Assembly (NCBI GenBank): GCA_009760855.2
Contig: WPIO01000087.1
Location: 84,501 to 148,500, forward strand
Direction: 5' to 3'
Origin: Cristatella mucedo
Lineage: Eukaryota; Bryozoa; Phylactolaemata; Cristatellidae
Length of the DNA stretch: 64,000 nt
Positions 35,108-45,493 of the stretch are shown piece after piece. Within the stretch, counting starts at the first letter, position 1, and every line of letters starts with the position of its first letter. The position numbers and the translations under genes are program-made. The notes under the pieces were generated by a model. That model was given only the letters and a program-made list of their open reading frames with translations. It did not search any database and had not been told where the DNA came from.

Positions 35108-35350
35108 ATTGTCTTCAGAATCAAAGTTACGATGTTAAATAAACTAGCACCGCTACGGACTACTGCTGATTCTGCCAGTCTATCGTAGAAAGTGTAACTT
35201 TTCACTGCTGTGAACGAGTTTTAAATTAAAAATAAGCACTTCAAAAATGCCGAGTTCAGCTTTAAGAGACATCCCAAGCGATTCCCATGTGAGCTCAGTA
35301 CCTAGTGGTTGAGCAGTAAAATTGGCACACCATTCTTAAGTATCTTATCG

Positions 35351-35509
35351 GCTGATTTATCAGCTTCTTTTGTATTGCTACAGACAAGACTCAAAGGCGC
35401 TCACCAGCACTCTGAGTATCAGCAGAAAATCACCCACAGCAGGATTCAAACCCACGAGTTAGATACCGAGGTCGTGAAAACCGGGCACCTTATCCGGTTA
35501 GCCATCGCA
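35351..35509 (-). mobile_element. tRNA-derived SINE-2b, copy C
   Basis: Equivalent of 21213-21372, with the same head and GCTGATAAATCAGC terminus. Confidence 0.73.
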
Positions 35510-35579
35510 GCTCACAATCATCAATTGAATTTACATTACGTCAATCACATTATCAATCACAGTTGTCAGCAAGGTAGAA

Positions 35580-36142
35580 TTAACGATAATAATAACAATA
35601 ATAATAATAATAATTCACTTGATCAAACGCCCTCACAGAACTCGACCTCTTTCAAGGCACGTTACGTTGGCTGCAAGCAAACAGAAACGTGATTGAATGG
35701 TAATATCATGCTTGAGAAACAACGTCAATAATGGTTAGGGGTGACATGCACTGGGTCAGCATGCAAGTGTGGTTAGTGGCAGCATGCACAGTGTCATCAC
35801 GTATAAGCACATGAAGGACGAATCACAGGGCTCTACTAAATTCTGTCCGAAATAGGTGTGTTTTCCAAATCCTTTTAAATGTGGTCAAGTCAGTGGATGT
35901 TCGGCAGCACGGCGGAAGGAGTTCAAGGCTTTGGGCGCATACGAACTAAATGCTCGGTCTCAAAGGATTTGAATACTCCGACTTGTACATATCAAAGGTG
36001 GTTAATCTTGGAGTGCACTGTTTAATGCATTCTCCAGTTACTGGCGGAAATGCATGCCGGCCCTAAAAAAATCAAAACGCCTGTGTCCTGATTAAAATGC
36101 TATTCCATGCTATAACTAAACGATACTGTTTGCTTTAGTTAA
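35580..36142 (-). mobile_element. LINE-alpha 3' end, minus strand, copy C
   Basis: Equivalent of 21443-22004, ending exactly where the tandem array ends. An AAAAAAA-type run near 36066 is longer than in B. Confidence 0.83.
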
Positions 36143-36288
<146 letters not shown>

Positions 36289-37010
36289 GCCGATGTCATT
36301 GCAAGGCACAATCTCGGTTTGCGCTTCTATGCAGATGACACTCAGCTCTAGAATTTCTTTGATCACTCCTATCCCTCTTTTACGTTAAATTTGCTCAACT
36401 CCCTAGCTACCCGTAGTAGTGATATGTGCACCCGGATGGCACTAAATACTTCTACATTTATTGATGTTAAAACCAACTCACTAGTTATGGGCAAACCATA
36501 ATGATGTGTGATTTGCCTATTTGGAGAACTGATGTAACTTGAAGCTCTGACTGCACACAAGCAAGGAAACGCTGGCATCGAGCGAAAATTCAACATTCGC
36601 GCTTTCAGCTAATTTTGGCAGGGCATGGCACCACGCAGCCGACCTCACCTTCGTGAAGTTTCTCGCAGCGTTGCTGATCAGGTAGCTTGCCTCCCTGCCA
36701 CTTGAGAGTCTGGTTGCTTCAAAGACGAGCCAGCATGTTTGCCGTGTCACGTGCGACCATCATGGACTAGCAAAGAACTCAAGCCACACCAGATGCTCAA
36801 GAGAGTCTCGGCTAGCAAATCTCCCATTTAATACATATGAGATACGGGTGAGTTGTTCCAAAGTTACATGTCGTTGGACGACCAAGTTAGCTCAACAGTC
36901 AAGTGTGCCTATTTTCAGCTATATAACCTTGAGAAAAATTTACACTTTTTGAGGCAGGGATTCCTCATTTACGTTCTTTAATGCATTTGTGAAATCTCGT
37001 CTCAATAAAG
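36289..37010 (+). pseudogene. Diverged LINE-alpha RT fragment
   Basis: CTTGCCGATGTCATTGCAAG opens the fragment, and CTTCTATGCAGATGACACTC encodes the FYADDT catalytic motif. It then follows the same landmarks as 14906-15600 (CTAGTTATGGGCAAACCA, GTCAAGTGTGCCTATTTTCA, GTGAAATCTCGTCTC) with more divergence and many stops. It ends where the sequence switches to minus-strand LINE-alpha. Confidence 0.75.
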
Positions 37011-38339
37011 TTCGAAAAAGCAGGTGTTCCAATGCCAAGCCTGGTATAGCAGTAAACTTGATAAGAAGGCTGAAGCAAAAGAATGAAGGGAATATAAAGT
37101 AATCAACAAAGCCTTGAAATAATTGAATTACTTGTCTGGGAGCCAGTTCAGGTCAGCAAGAAGTAGTGCGATTTTGGAATTGCGACTCTCGCGTCCGTAC
37201 TGTCTAGCTGCAGAGTCTTACACCAGCTGTAAGCACTAAGTGCACAGGCGGTAGATCTGCAAGCAGTGCTTACAAAGTCAAGACGGGATGTCACAATTTC
37301 GGGTACTAATGTAGATGCTCTATCACTATCTAAATAAGCCCAAAGTTTAGCAATGTTTTGAGCTGAAATTAGGCAGACTTGGCTATGGAGATGAGGCGAG
37401 TGTGTAATAAATATTGCAATGTAGTGCCACCGGTGCCCAGGTGAGATGAGAGGTACTAAATAAGTATGTTGTGATCGATTATATCAAACCTGCCGACATA
37501 TCGTGCAAAAAAATTTGAGATACTATACCTAAGCCTGAATTTCTAAGCAAGCAGGTCGTTACACACTCGGAGCTAAGCTGACTATGCGGAGTGGTTAGTG
37601 GTAAAACCAGACAAGAACTTACTAGCAAGGTTCGAAGTTTCAATATAGGCTTTCAGGTTGTCTGCCACGACTTGTTCTAGTGTCTTTTATAGGAACGGTT
37701 GAAGGCAGACTAGGCGGTAGTAAATCAAGTTCGCTGGTCTAATGTGGCTTTCTTGATTAGAGACCTGACAACAGCCTTTTCAAAAAGTTTTGGGACAAGA
37801 CCTGAGGCTAATGACATAATGTTCATGTTAGTTATGAACGGCAGCAGCAGCCAAACAGTGCTTTGTAGAAGCAGGACATTAGGAATAGGTTCGGGAGGAT
37901 TGATCGTATTTTGTATTGTGGTATGAGCTTAAGGATGAGGTCACTAGCTACCTCTTTTAGTGTAGATTTTGAGTTCCTGCATGGAATTGGGGCATAATTC
38001 TAGAAGGCATGCTTCTATCTTAGGGATGGATTCCTTGAACTTGTCTATGGTGTGGACGATGAAGCTAGAGAAGCGATAAGCTGGACCATCACAGAGACTA
38101 CTAGGTAAGGAGCTAACATGGGGGCAGTTAAAGAGATGATTGAACGTCGACATCAGTATGGTTGGATTGTCCATCAGTGATTCAACAATGCTTTAATGGA
38201 TGCTAGCCTTTGCCTTTCCCGTGGTCTCTCGGAATCAACTTCAGCAGTTCTCATATACCGGTCAATGGACAGTCAGCCCTTTTATGTTGCAAGGTTTTTT
38301 AAGCTCGAGATCAGCAGACCTAGCTAGTTTAATGTCGGT
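37011..38339 (-). pseudogene. LINE-alpha RT and linker, minus strand, degraded
   Basis: Complementary landmarks of the RT run 3' to 5': GGTGTTCCAATGCCAAGCCT (complement of the AGGCCAAGCATCG region), then the LHWLPV region and thumb. From about 37640 to 37790 come the RT N-terminal NYR.V..LPFL-like segment and LTNMNIMSLASGLVPKLFEK/VVRSLIKKATLD (family: SL.SG..P..FK.A.V.PL.KK..LD). The linker follows (VHTIDKFKESIPKIEACLLE near 37950-38060). Stops and frameshifts are throughout. It continues beyond the nested insertion at 38579. Confidence 0.7.
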
Positions 38340-38578
38340 TTTGATTCGTCCTTCACGTGCTTGTGCGTGCTGACACTGCGCGTGCTGCCACTAATCACAC
38401 TTGCATGTTGACCCTGTGCATGTCACCCCTAACCATGTTACTTATGTTGTTTGTCAAGCATAATGTCACTCACCATTCAATCGCGTTTCCATTTGCAGCA
38501 AACGTAAAGTGCATAGAAAGAGACTGATTTCTCTGAGGGCGCTTTATCAAGTGCATTATCATTATTATTATTATTAGT
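38340..38578 (+). mobile_element. Solitary LINE-alpha 3' end nested in minus LINE
   Basis: GATTCGTCC, the two 38-bp repeats, CAGCAAACGTAAAGTGC and a mutated tail hairpin (GGGCGCTTTATCAAGTGCAT with a CATTATTATTATT array) lie on the plus strand. Flanking sequence on both sides reads as minus-strand LINE. This is consistent with a severely 5'-truncated insertion of about 240 bp. Confidence 0.78.
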
Positions 38579-39480
38579 GGTCAACCATCGCTTTTTAGAG
38601 CTAGGGGAAACAGTGAGCTTAGTTAGAGGTTCAAACTCGTACAGCATTGCAGGTAGTGTCGTGTGATAGCAATATACTAATGATAATAGGTCGGATGGGT
38701 GATTGAGCAACAGAGGCGAAGGATATATTGCAGGATAGACAGGACAGATATCAAGGGTCGTGAGTTTTCGTGACTCACGTGTGATTTTAGAGGAGGAGGA
38801 GGAGAATGAGAGGGCAATCTTTGTAGACTGAATGCATTTTGAAATCAGTCATAGATTTCTTGCACATTGAACAGAAATTAGATCAGAGAAGTCTGACATA
38901 AGTGACGTTTTGGTACCAGGTGGGCCATAGACTACTGCCACAATTGGTAGCTTGTTTTGGATGAATTCAATGCAATAGATTCGAAAGACTGCTTTGAGGG
39001 TACTTCAAATGGCTGGATGTCGAATTATTTCGAGCTCGAAATAACAGCAACTCCGCATCCAGTTTTTTGCCGATCTAGGGCTGTGAAAGAAAGAAAAACC
39101 ATAGGTGGTAGCTTTTTTAATTTGCAGGGCAGTTCACTGAGTTTAGCCAAGTTTTAGTCGTGGCGAGCATATTCAGACCCTTTCAGGAATAAGGTCACTT
39201 ATTACTAGGGCTTTATTGCACATTGAGCTATGATTCCAAAGACAAGCGTTAAGGCGGCCGCCGAAGTTATAACCTGCCTGAGGACCACTAAGTTAAAGAT
39301 AATTACAGTGATTATTGAGGGTGTACATGCTGAGCGGTTCGAGAATATGCTAGGAATACCAAACTCGCAGGTACTCAGCTAGGTGCTTCTAGCCAAAGAG
39401 TGATGTCTCAGCTCCCAGCCCTAGCCCAGGGGTGGTTCTCCAGGCTTTAATTTGTTAATGCATAATACACGGGTTTTAGC
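38579..39480 (-). pseudogene. LINE endonuclease domain remnant, minus strand
   Basis: On the minus strand, near 38870-39120, a broken frame gives PIVAVVYGPPGTKTSLMSDF followed by SDLIS, matching the VVYRPPG...FL.EFSDLL block of apurinic-like endonucleases in CR1/L2 LINEs. Upstream is a CCYFELE-like remnant of the GVAV.Y segment. It should be the 5' half of the LINE at 37011-38339. Conserved downstream endonuclease motifs (GDFN) are not found. Open frames on the plus strand here are shadows. Confidence 0.6.
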
Positions 39481-39759
39481 AACAGCAATAAGATCTGAGA
39501 AAATTTTGAAATACGATAAAAAAGCGATGATAGGTATGCACGACCATAACTAACATACAGGTTACTAGCTACCGGCCTATCTAACTCCACTGCACTCGTG
39601 GGAGGTCCAGCAGCGATAAGAGGCGATAAGCATCTAGACGTCCATAGGCAGGTAATTTCGGATGCCCTATGGTCAGACAGCGAATAGCTAAGCTTTGAAA
39701 TGGTCTTACCTATATCGGTTGCCGTATAAGCTACTCCTAAGAATTCGGTTTTTGGACTA
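39481..39759. other. No recognised feature
   Basis: AT-rich sequence between two LINE remnants. I see nothing identifiable. Confidence 0.5.
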
Positions 39760-40560
39760 ACTCAGCAACGGACGAGGAACGCCTGTGAGCCTGGTTGGTG
39801 TGCCGAAGCAAGAAGCTTATGAACTAAAGGCGTGGTCTCGAAAGGATTTGAGGTTCGTAAAAGTTCCAGGTGAACACCCTAACCATGTTATTCATTTTGT
39901 TTGTTTTTCAAGCATGATTTTACTTACTATTCTATTGCGTATCACTTTGCAGCAAATGTAAAGCGCCTAGAAAGAGATTAAGTTCTCTGAGGGCGCTTTA
40001 TCAAGTGCAATATTATTATTATTATTAACAATTAGATTCCTCAACGCGAGTGGTACGATGCTTAGCCTAATGGGGAGTAGATCTGATAGGTAGGCTGGGG
40101 CCAAAGAACAAAGAGACCTAAAAGTGACTGACAGAACCTCCAAATCGATGAGTTACTTGACTGAGACTCAGTGCAGGTCGGCAAGAAGTTGTCAGTTGTC
40201 TCAGCTGCGACGTTCATGATACACTAATCTAGCTGCGGAGTTTTGCAAGAGCTCTAAGCTCCCTATTGTACGTTCCAGTAGACCAGCAAGCAGCGAGCTA
40301 CAGATGTTGAGACAGGATGTCATAAATGCATGGATCAATTTAAATCTGGTATCCATTTTCGAAACGAGCAAAGGTTTAAGAAACGTTATGTAGCAGAAAT
40401 TGGGATAAGTCTACTGCTGAGCTGACGTGGTCGTCTAATCATTAGGTCACTTTGGCAGAGCCGATTTTCAGCTTAATCCTGTCCTATTTCTGAATCAGTC
40501 TTGGTTTTCCCGTAGCAAGTAACTTTGTTAGTCATAGTGCTGTGATTGACTAAGTGACAG
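39760..40560 (-). pseudogene. LINE-alpha fragment, minus strand, interrupted
   Basis: GGTCTCGAAAGGATTTGAGG (complement of the CAAATCCTTTGGAGACC segment) and, after the nested element, GTACGATGCTTAGCCT, GACCTAAAAGTGA, CAGTGCAGGTCGGCAAGAAG and GACAGGATGTCATAAATGCA match the complement of the intact LINE-alpha RT C-terminus in order. The nested plus-strand tail lies at 39873-40026. Confidence 0.72.
39873..40026 (+). mobile_element. Solitary LINE-alpha tail nested in minus LINE-alpha
   Basis: About 150 bp from ACCCTAACCATGTTATTC through GCAGCAAATG to a perfect tail hairpin (39959-40000) and an ATT array. The flanks are contiguous minus-strand LINE-alpha sequence. It is one of the best-preserved tails in the window and is therefore probably young. 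Confidence 0.82.
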
Positions 40561-41199
40561 ACTGTGACTGGTGTCACTGTCATTATTCTCATATGAGCAG
40601 CTCGTTCACCATTATCAGATATACTACCCGATGTTTGCTAGGAAATTCAAATCGTGCTACATTTCCCTAAAAATATCGACTTTCAGATTCTGTGTGCAGT
40701 TTCCATTTATTCGAGACTTGCTTTTGGCAAGATAACATTGAGTGGTACTCTTAAAACTGTGGTTGAGCTGTCAGACGTTGCCATATTTAGTTCGACGATG
40801 AAAAAGATACCAATTCATTGTTATTCCAAAGAGCAATTGACATTTTTGGCAAAAGCGTATATTTGCTTGCAAAATTGTTGTCGCTATTTATATAACTTGC
40901 AATATAATGGCATCTTTGAGTTAGCAAGTTAAGAGCCATCACCAAGCCCCATTCTGCATTGAAGCTAAATAGCCCGGTAGCTCTGGTTCACGCATAGCAT
41001 AGTTTCATTGGATTGGTGTGTAGTGTGACAAGGTCTGATTTAGGCTACTTTTTGATAAACCTCTAACCGTTCTTTATGGAACGATCACATTCTTAGCTAA
41101 GCTCTGGGTTACGTTTTCATTGAAGGCTCCATGTTGTCACGATTAATTGGTTAAGAATTTCTTCCGTCTTTTTCCCGGAGTTTGTCAAGTGCGTCAAGA
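40561..41199 (+). pseudogene. Very degraded LINE-alpha-like sequence (uncertain)
   Basis: TATCAGATATACTACCCGAT near 40615 and CATATTTAGTTCGACGATG near 40783 resemble the SDILPHQ and AFSSYA segments of LINE-alpha in the right order. A 92-residue open frame at 40654-40932 has no recognisable domain. The remainder is unidentified. Confidence 0.35.
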
Positions 41200-41680
41200 G
41201 TGTGCAGCTATCGAGCTCTCTCATTAGTCTAGGTGTCCATTTTAGCTGGTTTTACGGCTTTACATGTTTTCTCTGACTAAATAACCATTATTTAGCGATT
41301 GAAAACTTCATTGTTCTTGCACCTGGCGTGCTTGCACCTCTGTTTTGAATTCCTATTGGGAACGAAATGACCTTCTTCAGACGTTAGCATCAGTTTCACA
41401 GTCGATTCTGCCTGATTTCAACTGCATAGCATTGCTATAAAGTTAGAGATTGAGTAAACATGGATACTACAACTAAAATATCCCTCCATTGGTGCGCTGC
41501 TTGCTGCACTCGCGACGTGTACAATTAGGCGCACACAGTTGTCGCCAAACTCAGCACCTAGACTCGACTGTAAAGAGCTTCGACACTGTCACATCGCTCC
41601 AATTCTCGCCAACCTGCACTAATTCCTAAGCAGGTGGCATATCGACTTCGAGGAATCAAATAGCCATAGCCGTACGACAT
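41200..41680 (+). pseudogene. Degraded LINE-alpha RT fragment
   Basis: TAGTCTAGGTGTCCATTTTA, TTTCACAGTCGATTCTGCCT, ATAGCATTGCTATAAAGTT, ACATGGATACTACAACTAAA and ACATCGCTCCAATTCTCGCC follow the order of intact LINE-alpha 16815-17115. Frames are destroyed. Confidence 0.65.
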
Positions 41681-42090
41681 TCGTTAAATGTGTATTAGAC
41701 CCCGACGGCGAACCTATCGGTTGGGCCTGTACCGGGTACTCATGTCTCTCGCGACCTGCCTATTGAAAGCGTGCATTAAACTCTCTCGCCTCAAATAACA
41801 ATCTAATTCCGGATTTTCGATGGCTACCGTTACCAACACCAACTTCTCCGTCATCCTGTCGTCCGGCAGCAGTACCGGGGTAACATCCAAAGATACCTAT
41901 TGACGAAGACCCCAAGTCCTTTGAATTCGATACGCAAAGCACGCTGGTCCTAAATTTCAGCGTCCGCTCTGCTAGTTGCGACGGTCCGGTACAAGTTACT
42001 AACTCTAGGCTGTGCCTTGGTGAAACTATCTTTCCTATCTACCTCAGCGTTTATCAAAAGCATCGGGATTATATTCACTATGGCTGTTAG
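41681..42090. other. No recognised feature
   Basis: Nothing recognised. Short open frames on the minus strand have no family signature. Confidence 0.5.
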
Positions 42091-42250
42091 GCCGCCTAAT
42101 TTGTTTGGTCCAGCGGTTAAGGGGCTCGCCCCGACCAAGGCCTGACTGAGGTCGTGGGCTCAAGCCCCGAGGCATATGTGAAGCGCCTGAATAGAGATTA
42201 AGTTCTCTTGAGGCGCTATATAAATGAATAATATTTATTTATATTTTAAT
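42091..42250 (+). mobile_element. SINE-1: tRNA-like head with LINE-type tail hairpin
   Basis: About 150-bp element. It has an A-box-like TGGTCCAGCGGTTAAGG (42107-42123), a short anticodon-like arm, GAGGTCGTGGGCTCAAGCCC containing the B-box-like segment (about 42157-42167), then the tail AGCGCCTGAATAGAGATTAA... closing as ...AGGCGCT (42182-42216) and an AT-rich array. The GAGATTAAGTTCTCT core of the tail is identical to the LINE-alpha tail, so this SINE is probably mobilised by that LINE's RT. A second copy is at 62334 and a probable third at 58971. Confidence 0.85.
42107..42167 (+). promoter_or_regulatory. Internal RNA polymerase III promoter (A and B boxes) of SINE-1
   Basis: A-box-like TGGTCCAGCGGTTAAGG and B-box-like GGCTCAAGCCC are about 50 bp apart, close to tRNA spacing. 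The other copy has GGCTCGAGCCC, nearer the canonical GGTTCGANNCC. Function is inferred from the match and spacing. Confidence 0.65.
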
Positions 42251-42382
42251 TTATTGACACCTAACTCAATGGAATTCTTCACTTGACTTCGTTGACATTT
42301 AAACTGAATCACAAGTTCTGCCAGTGCATACGACGTAGCCACAAAGTTTTCCACTCTAGCTCGCTCAACTTAACAGACATAT
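42251..42382. other. Short unannotated spacer before the hAT element
   Basis: AT-rich spacer with no feature seen. It contains the original target site TTTCAAAC at its end. Confidence 0.5.
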
Positions 42383-42390
42383 TTTCAAAC
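42383..42390. repeat. 8-bp target-site duplication, left copy
   Basis: TTTCAAAC lies immediately outside the left terminal repeat and is repeated exactly at 45599-45606. Eight bases is the hallmark length for hAT insertions. Confidence 0.95.
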
Positions 42391-42490
42391 TAGGGCTGTA
42401 CCGGATTTGATTTTTTCAAATTCGGCCGGAGCCGGATTTGCCGGATTTTTGATGACAAATACGGCCGGAGCCGGAGCCGGATTTGTTCAT
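42391..42490. repeat. Left TIR and GCCGGA subterminal repeats
   Basis: The TIR TAGGGCTGTACCGGA is followed by several GGCCGGAGCCGGA blocks interleaved with AAATTCGG/GGATTTG motifs. The arrangement is mirrored at the right end. Confidence 0.9.
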
Positions 42491-42817
42491 CGGACAAATT
42501 TTTACCATTTGTACTACCAAGTTTTTACTTGAGGATATATACTACAATAAATATTTAATTAAAAAAATATTATTAATAATAAGTAGCATCATTGTCTTTT
42601 GCTGTTTGTTTATTTTTGTGTAATAGGTGTTGCTGTGGGAGACCTCAGTGATAATCGTATAGCAGTGACATTTTATTAAAAAATTGAGTAAACATTTTTT
42701 ACATCATAATATTGGTAATAACACAAAAAAAATGAAAAGAGACTAAAGTTCAAAATTCAAAAATACAAAAATAAGTACTGTAATTTTATATATTTTTCAT
42801 ACATTTGTTTCTTAAAT

Positions 42818-44742
42818 TTATTTCATCAGTTTTGAATTATATTTGAGAAATATCAGTCGAGCTGCATTCTCTGGCAGAAGTGAACTTCGATGATCACTGA
42901 GGACTTCCCCAGCAACACTGAACAAACGTTCTGAAGGTACACTTGTTGGTGGAGCACCCAAATAAACGCGAGCTACTGTTGCCAGAGCTGGCAGTCGTTC
43001 CCTGTTCTGTCTCCACCACTGTAGTGGATCAGCCTCTCTGTTTATTAATGGCTCTGCCAAGTATTTGTTCAGCTGACTGTCAATGTCTGGTTGTTGCTCA
43101 CTGCCTGTGGTACCAGCAGTAGATTGAACAATGTCATCAAAACATTCCCAAAGTACTGATGATTGAGAAGAATTATCCAGCCGGGCTTGCTTGGCTGGAA
43201 TTTCTTCATTTGTGTCAACCTGCCGCTCAGACTGATTTTTTGTGGCTTCCATCTTGCACAGTTTCTATCTGCCCTGTCAATTCATTGAATGCAAGCAGAA
43301 CCCTTGCTTTTGTAGCTGTCAGTGTAGCTTCTGATGAGAAGAATTTTGTTTTGAATCGTGGATCAATCATTGTCGCCACTGTATACAGGGCTTCCTGCTC
43401 GATACTGTCAAAGCGTTCATTCAATGAGTTGATTAGGGTTGACCTCATAGTCTTTACACCTGCATCTGTGCAGTCCTTCTTCAACAGGTTCCGCAGAGCT
43501 GTTACAATAGGAATAACTAGTGATATACGTGCTGCTTCACGGCTAACTTCTCTTGTTGCCTCTTCAAACGGAGCAAGCACGGACACAGCATTTTCAGCCA
43601 CGGACCACTGATGTGCAGTTGGGCAGGAAGTGCCAACGACTTCTGAACAGTAGAGGGTTAATGCACGACGCTGTTCACATAGACGACGCAGCATGTAAAA
43701 CGTTGAGTTCCATCTTGTGCTCACGTCTTGTAACAGCTGGTGGTCTGGCAAACCCAGTTCAGCCTGCAACTCCTTGAACCGACCACTCGCAGATGAAGAA
43801 TGTTTAAAATGACCAACTAATTTCTTTCCGATACTTATTATGTCTGATACTCCCCGCTGACTGAGCAATCCGTCATGCACACATAACTGCATGGTATGTG
43901 CAAAGCACCCGAAGCTTTTTATGGTGGCATCACGAAAACATTTTGATATGTTCGCCGCATTGTCTCGAAGTACGACATGACAGCGTCCAAAGCTAATGTT
44001 CCATTTGTCAAGCATCTGCTGAAAGGCAGTCATCAGTCCAGCAGCAGTGTGATGACCAGCAAATGGCATGCAATCCAACACAAAACTCATGTTTTCAAAC
44101 TCCTCTGTCAGCCAATGGGCAGTTAAGCCCATGAATGATTGCACAGTATTGTCTGCTGTCCATGTATCAGTGGTAAAGGACAGAAACGGAGTAGTTGCTG
44201 GATCGAGTATTACCAACAGCTGGGTGCAAACTTCATCATTAATTTCAGGAATGACTCTCTCTGCAAAATATTTTCGTGATGGAACAGTGTAACGCCTCTC
44301 TAAAACTCCCATGAGTTCAACAAAGCCTGCCTTCTCAACAATCTGAACCGGTTGCATATCTGTTATTATCATCTTAGCAATGGCACGGTGAATTCTCACT
44401 GATGAGCTGTTATTGATATCCCATACTTTCATGCATGCAACTTGTTCGGGAATCGTTTTCTGGATCATGACTTTGCCTATTGCACCAGGTGTAACATTCG
44501 GCAGTGCTGCAGTTTCAGCCTTCTTCTTTGCATTAGCAATTTTGGTTTGCATTTCGTTGTATTCTTTATAATGTTTTGAGCGAAGATGTGTCAGCATGGC
44601 CGAAGTTGAAAATTTTTTTGGGCTCATCTGGTTTACCACGTGACAAGATGCTTGGACACAGCAAACACTGGGATTTTGAGCTGTCACCGTCCTTTTCTCT
44701 GAAGTATTCCCAAACTGGACTGTTTTTCATTTTGTCTGTCAT
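42818..44742 (-). pseudogene. hAT transposase with BED zinc finger (two A-run frameshifts)
   Basis: Cut-and-paste transposase of ZBED1/Ac-like type. From the ATG at 44742 the frame encodes a BED finger start (SPVWEYF...CLLC). A 7-A run near 44613-44619 shifts the frame, after which the finger's H..R..H part (HLRSKHYKEY) continues in the main 486-codon frame. That frame has the first catalytic Asp in FTTDTWT (about residue 174), the second in LRDNAANISKC (242), the CFAH motif (261-264) and RWNS (325-328). A 6-A run near 43236-43241 shifts the frame again into the dimerisation segment with VPSERLFSVAGEVLSDHRSSL, holding the catalytic Glu. Dropping one A at each run would give exactly 641 codons including the stop, so the two breaks may be sequencing errors rather than mutations. 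Confidence 0.92.
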
Positions 44743-45493
44743 CTAGTTAAAAATAAAACACAATTAAAAGACTTTTGGATTTATTTATAAGGCCGCCCTT
44801 TACGCGTATAGCCAGCAATTTATGCGCACTGCACGCACACACACGCATTCTCCACGGCAGTCACACTGACCTGGTCCTATGTACAGAATTCAAATACGTG
44901 AATGCAGCCCCGTTTTAGGTTACGTACTTCAGCGGGGCGCGATTAACTGCCAAAAGCTGTCGCGGCACACCAGACCAACCAAAATGTGTTCAGTGACTTC
45001 TGTAGTGACGCGGTCTGGCGCTAGCAACACTGCGCACTACGCAAAACTCAAATTTCGGAAAAAAAGCGCAAAAGATATACAGTGCTAGTGGTGTTGTTAC
45101 CTGCACGGATTTGCAAGTTGTCTCGCCTTGGCTGCAGAGTGACTGCTATTGCAATGAAGGTATACCGTGAAGAAGTTCCGCACGCTTCCGCCAAGTGCGG
45201 CTTCGTGAGACCAAATGCACTGCGAACGAATCTATGGTGCGGCCTGACCGACGACGGGCTGCCGCTCGCAGCGTTCCGCTCTGACGTCTGAGAATCTAAC
45301 CGCGCTCGGAAACGTTCCGCCGCGAGCCGAGGTCAAAACCATGTCGTTACGACCTGACGTCGGAGTGCTCAATCAGCGTCTGAACGTCCTCTCGGCCTCC
45401 CCACCCTCTCCCGACGCAGAGCGCAGGGACGTCGGGCCAGCTCCTTCCTCTTATAAATGGAACGAGTAATATATTCAACCAAAATTCGAAAAA
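44743..45493. promoter_or_regulatory. hAT 5' region (candidate transposase promoter)
   Basis: Upstream of the transposase ATG on the minus strand and markedly richer in GC and CpG than its surroundings. It contains TGACGT-type motifs (for example TCTGACGTCTGAG near 45279 and CCTGACGTCGGA near 45352). TTTTAACTAG precedes the ATG and could be a splice acceptor. Small open frames on the plus strand (44879-45291) have no recognised domain. Promoter function is inferred from position only. Confidence 0.35.

Larger units (their letters stand above)
29441..36142. repeat. Tandem segmental unit, copy C (partial)
   Basis: Matches B 15309-22004 with a near-constant offset of 14132-14138 and scattered indels. 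Identity ends after CTTTAGTTAA, where B continues GGCTCGTCCGCGGG and C goes into a CT microsatellite. It therefore lacks the second half of the unit. Confidence 0.95.

Noticed and set aside
42106-42170. Genuine tRNA gene
   Set aside because: A and B boxes are present, but the acceptor stem does not close and a LINE-type tail follows. A second dispersed copy at 62334 shows it is a SINE.
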